This document shows positions 31,857 to 40,657 of a DNA stretch of 64,000 bases, piece by piece (within the stretch, counting starts at the first letter, position 1; every line of letters starts with the position of its first letter). The notes beneath the pieces were generated by a model, which was not told the DNA's origin, did no database searches, and was given only the letters and a program-made list of their open reading frames with translations. The stretch is taken from assembly GCA_000721275.1 (NCBI GenBank), contig JOFO01000007.1, positions 1 to 64,000 on the forward strand. The letters run 5' to 3'. Position numbers and translations under genes: made by a program. The stretch comes from Microtetraspora glauca (GTDB taxonomy: Bacteria; Actinomycetota; Actinomycetes; Streptomycetales; Streptomycetaceae).

Positions 31857-33629
31857 CTACAGCCGTACCACGTACGCCTTCTTCTCGATCAGCTTGCCGT
31901 CCTTGAAGCAGAACCGGAAAACGGGCTCCGTGTCGAACGAGTCGCTCGTCTCCGTGGAGAGGAAGGCGAGGCAGGCGGCGCCCTTGGGCTCGGGCGGCGT
32001 TCCGTCGCCCGTGGCGGCCATGTTCGCGAGGGAGTCGCCGTCGGGCAGCATCGCCCGGACGTCCTTCTCCGCCATGCCGACGTCGATCGACTCGTACTTC
32101 GCGGGATCGACCATCGCGTCCTGGACCGATCCGACGAAGTAGTAGAGGCCGAAGCCGGCGGCGACGACGAGGGCGACGAGCGCCGCGAAGGCGATGCCGC
32201 AGCCGATCGCGATCGAACCCCCCGTGCTGCGGGGCTTCCCTCCGTGCAGTGCCATCGCCAACTCCCGTTCCGTGAAGCTCCAGTCGGGCTCTCCGACCAG
32301 TACGGACCGAGCTTCCTGGCTGAAGGGCTTCGTCGACTGCTGCCGGAAGTCGTCGTCCGCATCGACCAAAGGCACTGCTTCACCGGCCGGGGCCGAGCCG
32401 TACGGCAGCATTCCGGCGACCCGGAAGCCGCCGCCGTCGGCGGGCCCGGCGTGGAACATGCCGCCGACGAGCCGGGCCCGTTCCTCCAGTCCCGCCAGCC
32501 CCTGGCCGCCGCTGACGACCCCCTGCGCGGGCCCGGCCGGCGGCTCCTCGTTGAAGATCTCGATGACGAACGTGTCGGGCTCGTAGCGCAGTTCGACGCT
32601 GATGGCGGCGCCCGGCGCGTACTTGTAGGCGTTGGTGAGCGCTTCCTGCGCCATGCGGTACGCCGCGTGCCCGGCGGCCGGCTCCAGGGGCCGCTCGTCC
32701 CCGACCCGCCGCAGGGTGACGCGGGCCCCGGCGGCGCGCGCGGAGTCCACGAGCCCCGCGATCCCGGCGAGCCCCCGCGCGGCCTTCCCGCTCTCGTCAC
32801 CGGCGCCCGCGGGGCCGGTGTCGGGGTCGGCGGCCTCGGTGCCGTCGCGGAGTATGCCGACGACCTCCCGGAGTTCGTGCATGGCGGTCACGGACGCCTC
32901 CCGGAGCACGCCGACGGCCTCGCGCTGCCGCCCGGTCAGCTCGCGGTCGACCTCCAGCGCGCCGGTGTGGACGGCGATCAGGGCGAGCTGGTGGCCGAGG
33001 CTGTCGTGCATGTCCTGGGCGATGCGCTGCCGCTCCCGCAGCCGCGCGTTCCGCCCGATCATGGCCCGCTCCCGTACCAGCTGCTCGTTGCGTTCCTGGA
33101 GGGCGTGCAGCAGGGTGCGGCGCTGGGCCCAGTAGCGGTGGGCGAGACCGGGGGCGAGGGTGGTGGCCAGGTAGTAGAGGGTCGCCATGAAGGCGACGGT
33201 GAGCATCCGCTGGTGGTCCCAGGAGACGAGCAGGGTGGTGACGACGTTGAGGACGTACGCGGCGATGAACGCGTTCAGCGCCCGGCCCACCCCCGCGACG
33301 TGCCCGCCGGCGGACCAGCCGAGGACCAGCAGCAGCGCACCGAACCCGGGGACGACCGGGGCGAGCGCGGCGGTGACGACGAGCACGGTGGCCGGGAACC
33401 GGCGGCGCAGCAGGCACAGCACGACCGTCCCGGCGGCGACTCCGGCGAGCTGCCCTCCCTCGCCGCCGAGCAGTTCCTCGGTCCCGGCGGCGAGCAGCGC
33501 GACGACGGCGGTGAGGGCCGTTTCGCCGACCGTCCTGCGCCGCGACCACTCCCCCGCGGGCACGAGCCACCGCCACGCGGCGGCCACCCGCGCCCCGACC
33601 CCCGTCGTTCTCACCGTCGTCGCTTCCAC
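31857..33629 (-). CDS. HisKA_3 sensor histidine kinase with exported C-terminal tail
   Basis: A 590-aa kinase. The N-terminal ~170 residues hold about five membrane helices. The dimerisation motif RERQRIAQDMHDSLGHQLALIAVHTGALEV gives the phospho-His near residue 207, and the HATPase region includes AYRMAQEALTNAYKYAPGAAISVEL and GGQGLAGLEERARLVGG. Unusually, a further membrane helix (about 470-495) and a ~95-residue tail follow (YESIDVGMAEKDVRAMLPDGDSL... CLAFLST... FRFCFKDGKLIEKKAYVV). The tail pattern resembles small BamE/SmpA-like or lipoprotein domains and has two cysteines. The tail would lie outside the cell, a second sensory face at the wrong end for this family. Confidence 0.88.
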   Translation of the reverse strand: MEATTVRTTGVGARVAAAWRWLVPAGEWSRRRTVGETALTAVVALLAAGTEELLGGEGGQLAGVAAGTVVLCLLRRRFPATVLVVTAALAPVVPGFGALLLVLGWSAGGHVAGVGRALNAFIAAYVLNVVTTLLVSWDHQRMLTVAFMATLYYLATTLAPGLAHRYWAQRRTLLHALQERNEQLVRERAMIGRNARLRERQRIAQDMHDSLGHQLALIAVHTGALEVDRELTGRQREAVGVLREASVTAMHELREVVGILRDGTEAADPDTGPAGAGDESGKAARGLAGIAGLVDSARAAGARVTLRRVGDERPLEPAAGHAAYRMAQEALTNAYKYAPGAAISVELRYEPDTFVIEIFNEEPPAGPAQGVVSGGQGLAGLEERARLVGGMFHAGPADGGGFRVAGMLPYGSAPAGEAVPLVDADDDFRQQSTKPFSQEARSVLVGEPDWSFTERELAMALHGGKPRSTGGSIAIGCGIAFAALVALVVAAGFGLYYFVGSVQDAMVDPAKYESIDVGMAEKDVRAMLPDGDSLANMAATGDGTPPEPKGAACLAFLSTETSDSFDTEPVFRFCFKDGKLIEKKAYVVRL

Positions 33630-33806
33630 GCTCGCACCCTAGGCAGCGCCGGCCGCCCGGCACGTCCCTCTTTCGTCGCGACCCGCAACGACGAAAGACG
33701 AAGCCGAAGTCGAAGTCGAAGACGAAGCGAAGAGCGCAGGGGCGAAGCCGAAGGCGAGGAAGGAGAGAAGACGGGGAGTGGGAAGCGTCACACGTCCGAA
33801 CAACGC

Positions 33807-33841
33807 GGAAGCCCCGTAGGTCTGGGACCTACGGGGCTTCC
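33807..33841 (-). terminator. Terminator of tRNA-Leu
   Basis: GGAAGCCCCGTAGGT and ACCTACGGGGCTTCC form a perfect 15-bp stem with a 5-base loop, three bases beyond the tRNA 3' end. Confidence 0.9.
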
Positions 33842-33844
33842 GTC

Positions 33845-33931
33845 TGGTGCGCGAGGGGGGAGTTGAACCCCCACGCCCTTTCGGGCACTGGAACCTGAAT
33901 CCAGCGCGTCTGCCTATTCCGCCACCCGCGC
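33845..33931 (-). tRNA. tRNA-Leu (CAG anticodon)
   Basis: The 87-nt minus-strand gene starts GCGCGGGTGGCGGAATAGGC, has anticodon stem-loop CTGGA-TTCAGGT-TCCAG (anticodon CAG), a long variable arm (GTGCCCGAAAGGGCGT) as expected for class II tRNAs, GTTCAAC in the T loop, and an encoded CCA end. Confidence 0.95.
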
Positions 33932-34602
33932 ATTGGGTGGTCTCCCGGTCTCTCACCTTTCGGTGGGAGCGCCTGGCGACATCTGAAGATTAGCACGTCG
34001 CGGACGGTGGATTCACATCCGTTGTTTCGACCCCCCACCGGCAGAACAGAGGAGAGGGAGACGAAGAGGGACCCGGGCGGAGAGAGGGGGAGGGGGCGAG
34101 GGTGCACGAGGACGAGCCGCAGGACGACGGGCAGCCCCACCGCCCCCTCCGAAGCCCCGCCCGCAACACCGCCCCCGAACACCACGCGGAACACCCCACG
34201 CACCCCCACGCGGAACACCCGCGGGGCACCCCCCGGGACACCGCCCCGCACCCCTCCCCGGCCCCCCCCGGAGTCGCTCCGCACCCCGCAGGGGAGAAGA
34301 AGGGAGAAGAAGGAGAGAAGGGACACAGGGGAGAGAGGGGAGAGATGAGGAGGGACAGGGGAGAAGCGGGAGGTTGCGGGGCCGTCGGAGCCGTCCGGCG
34401 CGCTGACTCGCGTACTCCGCCCCTCCTGTCGGACAGCCGCGTGCGGGACACTGTCCACAGGCCCCCTCTACGATCCCTGGGGGGAGGGCCTGTGAGAGGT
34501 GACACTCGTCCACAGGGCAGAGAAGGGGAACCAGCCGATTTCCCGACGCGTGGATACGATCAGTAAGCAGTACCAGGACGGCAACGACGGAGGAGGTGCC
34601 CC
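33932..34602. other. 670-bp gene-free gap with purine-rich tract and DnaA-like boxes
   Basis: No convincing gene is seen on either strand; open frames here are low-complexity. Bases 34031-34094 and about 34292-34370 are almost entirely purine on the plus strand (GGGAGAAGAAGGAGAGAAGG-type), separated by a C-rich stretch with repeated GCGGAACACC units. CTGTCCACA (34451) and TCGTCCACA (34506) fit the relaxed Streptomyces DnaA box. GTGGATACGATCAG before 34565 may include the -10 region of the fhaA operon. Confidence 0.6.
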
Positions 34603-35442
34603 ATGGGAGTCCTGAAGCGTTTCGAGCAGCGTCTCGAAGGTCTGGTCAACGGCACCTTCGCCAAGGTGTTCAAGTCCGAGGTCCAGCCGGTCGAGATCGC
34701 CGGCGCGCTCCAGCGCGAGTGCGACAACAACGCGCAGATCTGGAACCGCGAGCGGACCGTCGTCCCCAACGACTTCATCGTGGAGCTCAGCGCGCCCGAC
34801 TACGAGCGCCTGAGCCCCTACTCGGGCCAGCTGGGCGACGAGCTCGCCGGCCTGGTCCGCGACTATGCCAAGCAGCAGCGGTACACCTTCATGGGCCCGA
34901 TCAAGGTGCACCTGGAGAAGGCCGACGACCTCGACACCGGCCTGTACCGGGTGCGCAGCCGTACGCTCGCGTCGAGCACGTCGCAGCCGCAGCCGCCCGG
35001 CGGCCACCCGCAGCACCACCAGCCCCAGGGCCACGGCGGCGGCTACGGTTACCCGCAGGGCCCGCAGGGCGGAGTCCCGCCGATGCCGTCCACGCCGCCG
35101 CCCGTCGGCGCGGGTCAGCGGCAGGCCGGCGGCGGTCGGCCCCCGGCAGCCGGCGGCGCCCAGGTGCGCCGCTGGATCGAGATCAACGGCAACCGCCACC
35201 AGATCTCCCGCCCGACCCTGGTCCTCGGCCGCAGCACCGACGCGGACGTGAGGATCGACGATCCCGGCGTGTCCCGCCGGCACTGCGAGATCCGGACCGG
35301 AACGCCCTCGACGATCCAGGATCTCGGATCCACCAACGGCATCGTGGTGGACGGGCAGCACACCACCCGCGCTACGCTCCGCGACGGCTCGCGGATCGTC
35401 GTGGGCAGCACCACCATCGTTTACCGGCAAGCCGAAGGGTGA
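34603..35442 (+). CDS. fhaA: FhaA: DUF3662 and FHA domain protein
   Basis: A 279-aa signalling adaptor. The N-terminal DUF3662 domain (MGVLKRFEQRLEGLVNGTFAKVFKSEVQPVEIAGALQREC) is followed by a Gln/Pro/Gly-rich linker (about residues 125-188) and an FHA domain with GRSTDADVRIDDPGVSRRHCEI and DLGSTNGIVVDG, which binds phosphothreonine. In actinobacteria it links PknB phosphorylation to cell-wall synthesis and division. First gene of the fhaA-fhaB-pstP-ftsW/rodA-pbpA-pknB cluster. ATG with GGAGG nine bases upstream. Confidence 0.95.
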   Translation: MGVLKRFEQRLEGLVNGTFAKVFKSEVQPVEIAGALQRECDNNAQIWNRERTVVPNDFIVELSAPDYERLSPYSGQLGDELAGLVRDYAKQQRYTFMGPIKVHLEKADDLDTGLYRVRSRTLASSTSQPQPPGGHPQHHQPQGHGGGYGYPQGPQGGVPPMPSTPPPVGAGQRQAGGGRPPAAGGAQVRRWIEINGNRHQISRPTLVLGRSTDADVRIDDPGVSRRHCEIRTGTPSTIQDLGSTNGIVVDGQHTTRATLRDGSRIVVGSTTIVYRQAEG

Positions 35443-35452
35443 AGCGGGGGCA

Positions 35453-35980
35453 ATGTCAGAGCTGACCCTGACGGTCATGCGGCTGGGTTTCCTGGCCGTT
35501 CTGTGGCTGTTCGTCATCGTGGCCGTCCAGGTCATCCGCAGCGACCTGTTCGGTACGCGGGTGACCCAGCGAGGTTCCCGCCGCCAGGAGGCGCGCCCGC
35601 AGCAGGGCGGCCGCCAGGCCGCCGCGCCGCCGCAGCAGCGCGCGCAGCAGCCCCAGCCGGCCGGCGGCGGCCGGTCGCGCCGCGGCGCCCCGACCAAGCT
35701 GGTCGTCTCCGAGGGCACCCTCACCGGCACGACCGTCGCCCTCCAGGGCCAGACGATCACGCTGGGCCGGGCGCACGACTCGACGATCGTGCTGGACGAC
35801 GACTACGCGTCCAGCCGGCACGCCCGGATCTACCCGGACCGGGACGGCCAGTGGATCGTCGAGGACCTCGGGTCCACGAACGGCACGTACCTGGACCGGA
35901 CCCGCCTCACCACCGCAACGCCGATCCCGCTGGGGGCGCCGATCCGCATCGGCAAGACCGTCATCGAGCTGCGGAAGTAG
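35453..35980 (+). CDS. fhaB: FhaB: membrane-anchored FHA domain protein
   Basis: A 175-aa protein with an N-terminal membrane helix (LGFLAVLWLFVIVAVQVI, about residues 11-28), a Gln/Pro/Arg-rich linker, and an FHA domain containing LGRAHDSTIVLDDDYASSRHARIY and VEDLGSTNGTYLDRTRL. The equivalent FipA/FhaB is a phosphorylation target of PknB and PknA and helps recruit division proteins. The ATG is 10 bp after fhaA. Confidence 0.95.
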   Translation: MSELTLTVMRLGFLAVLWLFVIVAVQVIRSDLFGTRVTQRGSRRQEARPQQGGRQAAAPPQQRAQQPQPAGGGRSRRGAPTKLVVSEGTLTGTTVALQGQTITLGRAHDSTIVLDDDYASSRHARIYPDRDGQWIVEDLGSTNGTYLDRTRLTTATPIPLGAPIRIGKTVIELRK

Positions 35981-36076
35981 TACGACAATGAGCGAGCTGA
36001 CCGGAGCGACCGGAGGGTGGGCAGTGTGGGTCGAGACCGGCTCTACCCCGATGCAGCGGCGACAGGGCAGGTGGGC

Positions 36077-37576
36077 ATGAGTCTCTCCCTGCGATTCGCC
36101 GCGGGCTCGCACAAGGGCATGATCCGCGAGGGCAACGAGGACTCCGGCTACGCCGGTCCCCGGCTGCTCGCGATCGCCGACGGCATGGGCGGCCAGGCCG
36201 CCGGCGAGGTCGCCTCCTCCGAGGTGATCTCGACGCTCGTCACCCTCGACGACGACATCCCCGGCTCCGACATCCTCACCTCGCTCGGCACGGCGGTGCA
36301 GCGCGCCAACGACCAGCTCCGGATGATGGTCGAGGAGGACCCGCAGCTGGAGGGCATGGGCACCACGCTCACCGCCCTGCTGTGGACCGGTCAGCGCCTC
36401 GGCCTCGTGCACGTCGGCGACTCGCGCGCCTACCTGCTGCGCGACGGCGTCCTCACCCAGATCACCCAGGACCACACCTGGGTCCAGCGGCTCGTCGACG
36501 AGGGCCGGATCACCGAGGAAGAGGCCACCACCCACCCGCAGCGGTCGCTCCTCATGCGCGCGCTCGGCAGCGGCGACCACGTCGAGCCCGACCTCTCCAT
36601 CCGCGAGGTCCGCGCCGGCGACCGGTACCTGATCTGCTCCGACGGCCTGTCCGGCGTGGTGTCCCACCAGACGCTGGAGGACACCCTCGCCAGCTACCAG
36701 GGCCCGCAGGAGACCGTGCAGGAGCTGATCCAGCTCGCGCTGCGCGGCGGCGGCCCCGACAACATCACGGTGATCGTCGCCGACGTCCTCGACGTCGACG
36801 GCGGCGACACCCTCGCCGGCCACCTCAGCGACACCCCCGTCGTCGTCGGCGCGGTCGCCGAGAACCAGACGCAGCTGAACGACGGCGGCGCCATGCAGAC
36901 CCCGGCCGGCCGCGCCTCCGGCCTCGGCCGCCCCGCACACCACCAGCCCCCGACCGGCGGCTTCGGCCCGCCCGGCAGCGGCGCCGACCACGGCTACGGC
37001 TCCGTGCCGCCGCACGGCTCCTTCGACGCGTACACCGACGACGACTTCGTGAAGCCGCGGAAGAAGCGGCGCTGGATCGGGCGCACCCTGATCCTCGTCC
37101 TCGCGCTCGGCGTCCTCGCCGGCGGCGCGTACGGCGGCTGGCGCTGGACCCAGACCCAGTACTTCGTGGGCTCCAACGCCGAACACGTGGCGCTGTACCG
37201 CGGCATCAGCCAGGACCTCGCCTGGGTGAAGCTCTCGGAGGTCGAGAAGGACCACCCCGAGATCGAACTCAAGTACCTTCCCGCCTACCAGCGGAAGCAG
37301 GTCGAGGACACCATCGCCGGCGGCAGCCTCGCCAAGGCCCAGACGAAGATCTCCGAGCTGGCCGTGCAGGCGTCCGCCTGCAAGAAGACCGAAGAGCGCC
37401 GCCTGGCCAAGGAGAAGGCCGACAAGGAGAAGGCCGCCGAGGCCGCCGAGAAGCCGGCCGACGGCGACGGCGCGGACGCCAAGCCCGAAACCAAGCCCAC
37501 CGCAGCCGCTCCGACCCCGGGTCCCACCCTCACTCCGGAGGAGCAGAAGCTGGCCTCGAACTGCGGCAAGCAGTAA
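36077..37576 (+). CDS. pstP: PP2C-type Ser/Thr phosphatase PstP
   Basis: A 499-aa membrane phosphatase. PP2C motifs are GMIREGNEDSGYAG, LLAIADGMGGQAAGEVAS, VGDSRAYLLRDG, YLICSDGLSGVV and GGPDNITVIVADV, which bring the metal-binding Asp residues. A Gly/Pro linker leads to one membrane helix (about residues 334-354), and the ~145-residue outside part ends in a Lys/Ala/Glu-rich coiled segment. It reverses PknB phosphorylation. The longest frame starts at a GTG at 36017, but the conserved start is MSLSLRFAAGSHKGM at 36077. Confidence 0.95.
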   Translation: MSLSLRFAAGSHKGMIREGNEDSGYAGPRLLAIADGMGGQAAGEVASSEVISTLVTLDDDIPGSDILTSLGTAVQRANDQLRMMVEEDPQLEGMGTTLTALLWTGQRLGLVHVGDSRAYLLRDGVLTQITQDHTWVQRLVDEGRITEEEATTHPQRSLLMRALGSGDHVEPDLSIREVRAGDRYLICSDGLSGVVSHQTLEDTLASYQGPQETVQELIQLALRGGGPDNITVIVADVLDVDGGDTLAGHLSDTPVVVGAVAENQTQLNDGGAMQTPAGRASGLGRPAHHQPPTGGFGPPGSGADHGYGSVPPHGSFDAYTDDDFVKPRKKRRWIGRTLILVLALGVLAGGAYGGWRWTQTQYFVGSNAEHVALYRGISQDLAWVKLSEVEKDHPEIELKYLPAYQRKQVEDTIAGGSLAKAQTKISELAVQASACKKTEERRLAKEKADKEKAAEAAEKPADGDGADAKPETKPTAAAPTPGPTLTPEEQKLASNCGKQ

Positions 37577-37602
37577 GCACCCGTAGGGGGCCTGTCACCA
37601 CC

Positions 37603-39042
37603 ATGAGCGTTGTCACCAACACGACCACCATCGGCGCGATCGAGGCGCCGAGCCGCCGCAACACCGAGCTGGCGCTCCTCGGCTTCGCCGTCGCCATCCC
37701 GGTGTTCGCGTACCTCAACGTGGGCCTCGCGCTGGACGGCGAGGTCCCGTCCGGCATGCTCGGGTACGGCCTCGGCCTGGCCCTCCTCGCGACCGTCGCG
37801 CACCTCGTCGTCCGCAAGTGGGCCCCGTACGCCGACCCGCTGCTGCTCCCGCTGGCGACCCTGCTCAACGGCATGGGCCTGGTGCTGATCTGGCGACTGG
37901 ACCAGTCGCCGCGGCTGATCGCGACGTCGATGCGGCGGTACGGCTCCTTCAGCCCCGACGCACCCAGTCAGATGATGTACTCGGCGATCGGCATCGCCAT
38001 GTTCGTGGGCGTGCTGCTGCTGCTCAAGGACCACCGGGTCCTGCAGCGCTACACGTACATCTCCATGGTGGCGGCGCTCGTCCTCCTGCTGCTGCCGCTC
38101 GTTCCGGGCCTCGGCACCGACAGCTTCGGCGCCAAGATCTGGATCCGCATCGGCGGCTTCTCGATCCAGCCCGGTGAGTTCGCCAAGCTCGTCCTCGCCG
38201 TGTTCTTCTCCGGCTACCTGATGGTGAAGCGGGACGCGCTGGCTCTGGCCAGCCGCCGCTTCATGGGGCTCTATCTGCCGCGCGGCCGTGACCTCGGCCC
38301 GATCCTGACGATCTGGGCGGTCAGCCTCCTCATCCTGGTCTTCGAGAACGACCTCGGCACCTCGCTGCTGTTCTTCGGCATGTTCGTGATCATGCTGTAC
38401 GTGGCGACCGAGCGGACCAGCTGGATCGTCATGGGTCTGCTGATGGCCGTCGCCGGCGCGGTGGCCGTCGGTTCCACGGCCACGCACGTGCAGTCGCGTG
38501 TGGCGGCCTGGCTCGACCCGTTCGGCTGTCTGGAGACGGCCACCGACCAGAACATGCTGAACGCCTGCGACCAGATGACCCAGGTGCTCATGTCGTTCGG
38601 CTCCGGCGGCATCCTCGGGACCGGCCTCGGCCAGGGCAACTCGGACCTCATCGGCTTCGCCGCCAACTCCGACTTCATCTTCGCCACCGTCGGCGAGGAG
38701 CTCGGCCTGGCCGGCGTCATGGTCTTCCTGCTGGTCTACGGCCTCATCATCGAGCGCGGCATCCGGACCTCCCTCGCCGCCCGCGACCCGTTCGGCAAGC
38801 TGCTCGCGATGGGCCTCTCCGGCGCCTTCGCGCTCCAGATCTTCGTCGTCGCCGGCGGTGTGATGGGCCTGATCCCGCTCACCGGCATGACGATGCCGTT
38901 CCTGGCGTACGGCGGTTCGTCCGTGATCGCCAACTGGGCCCTCATCGGCATCCTGATCCGGATCAGCGACACCGCGCGCCGCCCCGCGCCCGCTCCCGCC
39001 CCGAACCCCGACGCCGAGATGACCCAGGTGGTCCGTCCGTGA
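37603..39042 (+). CDS. SEDS peptidoglycan glycosyltransferase, FtsW/RodA type
   Basis: A 479-aa polytopic protein with about twelve membrane helices. SEDS landmarks are GSFSPDAPSQMMYSAIG, GAKIWIRIGGFSIQPGEFAKLVLAVFFSGYL, VFENDLGTSLLFFGMFVIMLYVATER, GTGLGQGNSDLIGFAANSDFIFATVGEELGL (includes the catalytic Asp region) and MGLIPLTGMTMPFLAYGGSSVIANW. It polymerises lipid II with the cognate PBP encoded next. The gene is named rodA or ftsW in related genomes; I do not choose. Its stop overlaps the GTG of pbpA. Confidence 0.95.
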   Translation: MSVVTNTTTIGAIEAPSRRNTELALLGFAVAIPVFAYLNVGLALDGEVPSGMLGYGLGLALLATVAHLVVRKWAPYADPLLLPLATLLNGMGLVLIWRLDQSPRLIATSMRRYGSFSPDAPSQMMYSAIGIAMFVGVLLLLKDHRVLQRYTYISMVAALVLLLLPLVPGLGTDSFGAKIWIRIGGFSIQPGEFAKLVLAVFFSGYLMVKRDALALASRRFMGLYLPRGRDLGPILTIWAVSLLILVFENDLGTSLLFFGMFVIMLYVATERTSWIVMGLLMAVAGAVAVGSTATHVQSRVAAWLDPFGCLETATDQNMLNACDQMTQVLMSFGSGGILGTGLGQGNSDLIGFAANSDFIFATVGEELGLAGVMVFLLVYGLIIERGIRTSLAARDPFGKLLAMGLSGAFALQIFVVAGGVMGLIPLTGMTMPFLAYGGSSVIANWALIGILIRISDTARRPAPAPAPNPDAEMTQVVRP

Positions 39043-40499
39043 ACAAGCCGCTGCGCCGGGTCGCGATCTTCTGCGGCCTGCTCGTCCTCGCCCTGCTCCT
39101 GCGCGACAACTGGGTCCAGTTCGTCCGTGCCGACGAGCTCAACGCGCACCCCAAGAACACCCGCGTCCGCATCGAGCGGTACGCGAACGAGCGCGGCAAC
39201 ATCATCGTCGACGGGAAGCCCATCACCGGCTCCGTCGACTCCGGCGGCAACTACTACAAGTACAAGCGGACCTATGTGGACGGCCCCATGTGGGCCCCGG
39301 TCACCGGGTACGCCTCGCAGGTGTACGACGCCAACTTCATCGAGAAGATCGAGGACGGCATCCTCACCGGCAACGACGACCGGCTCTTCTTCGACCGCAC
39401 CCTCGCCATGTTCACCGGCGAGAAGAAGAAGGGCGGCGACGTCGTCCTCACCCTCAACGGCGCCGCTCAGAAGGCCGCCTTCGAGGGTCTGGGGAACAAC
39501 ACCGGCGCGGTGGTCGCGATCGAGCCGTCGACCGGGAAGATTCTCGCGCTGGCGTCCACCCCGTCGTACGACCCCTCCAAGATCGCCGGCAGCGACGACG
39601 AGAAGGCGTGGGTGTCGCTGACCGAGTCCAAGGCCAAGCCCATGCAGAACCGCGCCCTGCGCGAGATCTACCCCCCGGGCTCGGTCTTCAAGGTCGTGAC
39701 CGCCGCCGCCGCGCTGGAGGCCGGCAAGGTCACGGACATCAACGCGGCGACGGACACCCCGGAGGGCTGGAAGATCCCGCTCTCCACGATCCCGATGAAG
39801 AACCACGCCTCGGGCTGCGCCAACGCCAGCCTGAACCGGGCCCTGGAGATCTCCTGCAACTCGGTCTTCGCCAAGCTCGGTGACGACGTCGGCGTCGACA
39901 AGATGAACGAGATGGCGGAGAAGTTCGGCTTCAACGCCGAGCAGTTCGTCCCGGTCCGCTCCTCGGCCTCCGTCTACGACAAGAAGGCCGACCGCGGCGG
40001 CAACGCGCTCTCCTCCATCGGCCAGTTCAACACCGCGACCACCCCCCTCCAGATGGCGATGGTCACGGCGGCGATCGCCAACGACGGCAAGCTCATGAAG
40101 CCGTACATGATCGACCAGCTGCGCGCGCCGAACCTGGACGTCATCAAGCAGAACGAGCCGGAGCAGATGAGCCAGCCGGTCTCCCCGGAGAACGCGCAGA
40201 AGCTCCAGCAGATGATGGAGAGCGTCGTCTCCAACGGCACCGGCGGCCGGGCCGACCTGAACATGGACGGCGTGAAGGTCGGCGGCAAGACCGGTACCGC
40301 GCAGCACGGCGAGAAGAACGCCAAGCGGCCGTACGCCTGGTTCATCTCGTACGCCAAGACCGACCAGGGCTCCCCCGTCGCCGTCGCCGTGATCGTCGAG
40401 GACGCCGCGGGCGTCGGCCGTGAGGACATCAGCGGTGGCGGTCTGGCCGCGCCGATCGCGAAGGCGGTCATGAAGGCGGTTCTGAAGAGCCGCGGCTGA
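39039..40499 (+). CDS. pbpA: Penicillin-binding transpeptidase PbpA
   Basis: A 486-aa class B PBP with one N-terminal membrane helix (VAIFCGLLVLALLLRDNWVQF). The transpeptidase active site is complete: SxxK in YPPGSVFKVV, SxN in EISCNSVFAK, and KTG in VGGKTGTAQHG. It crosslinks peptides in the wall made by the SEDS enzyme encoded just before it. GTG start in a 4-bp overlap. Confidence 0.95.
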   Translation: MNKPLRRVAIFCGLLVLALLLRDNWVQFVRADELNAHPKNTRVRIERYANERGNIIVDGKPITGSVDSGGNYYKYKRTYVDGPMWAPVTGYASQVYDANFIEKIEDGILTGNDDRLFFDRTLAMFTGEKKKGGDVVLTLNGAAQKAAFEGLGNNTGAVVAIEPSTGKILALASTPSYDPSKIAGSDDEKAWVSLTESKAKPMQNRALREIYPPGSVFKVVTAAAALEAGKVTDINAATDTPEGWKIPLSTIPMKNHASGCANASLNRALEISCNSVFAKLGDDVGVDKMNEMAEKFGFNAEQFVPVRSSASVYDKKADRGGNALSSIGQFNTATTPLQMAMVTAAIANDGKLMKPYMIDQLRAPNLDVIKQNEPEQMSQPVSPENAQKLQQMMESVVSNGTGGRADLNMDGVKVGGKTGTAQHGEKNAKRPYAWFISYAKTDQGSPVAVAVIVEDAAGVGREDISGGGLAAPIAKAVMKAVLKSRG

Positions 40500-40657
40500 T
40501 CTTGCAAAGGGCCGGTGCCCGCCAGGTACCGGTCAGGTATCAGCTGCCCCACGCGGGCGGTACGGCTCTTCGGGGCCGGTAGCGTATGCGCGGACAGCAC
40601 ACACCGCCGGACCACCCATGGGTGCGGTCGGGACAGACGGAGAGGGCTGGATTAGCT

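Noticed and set aside
33829..34566. Several overlapping open frames in the gap after tRNA-Leu
   Set aside because: Repetitive Ser/Pro/Thr/Arg translations from purine- or C-rich tracts, overlapping the tRNA in part, with no good ribosome binding site.
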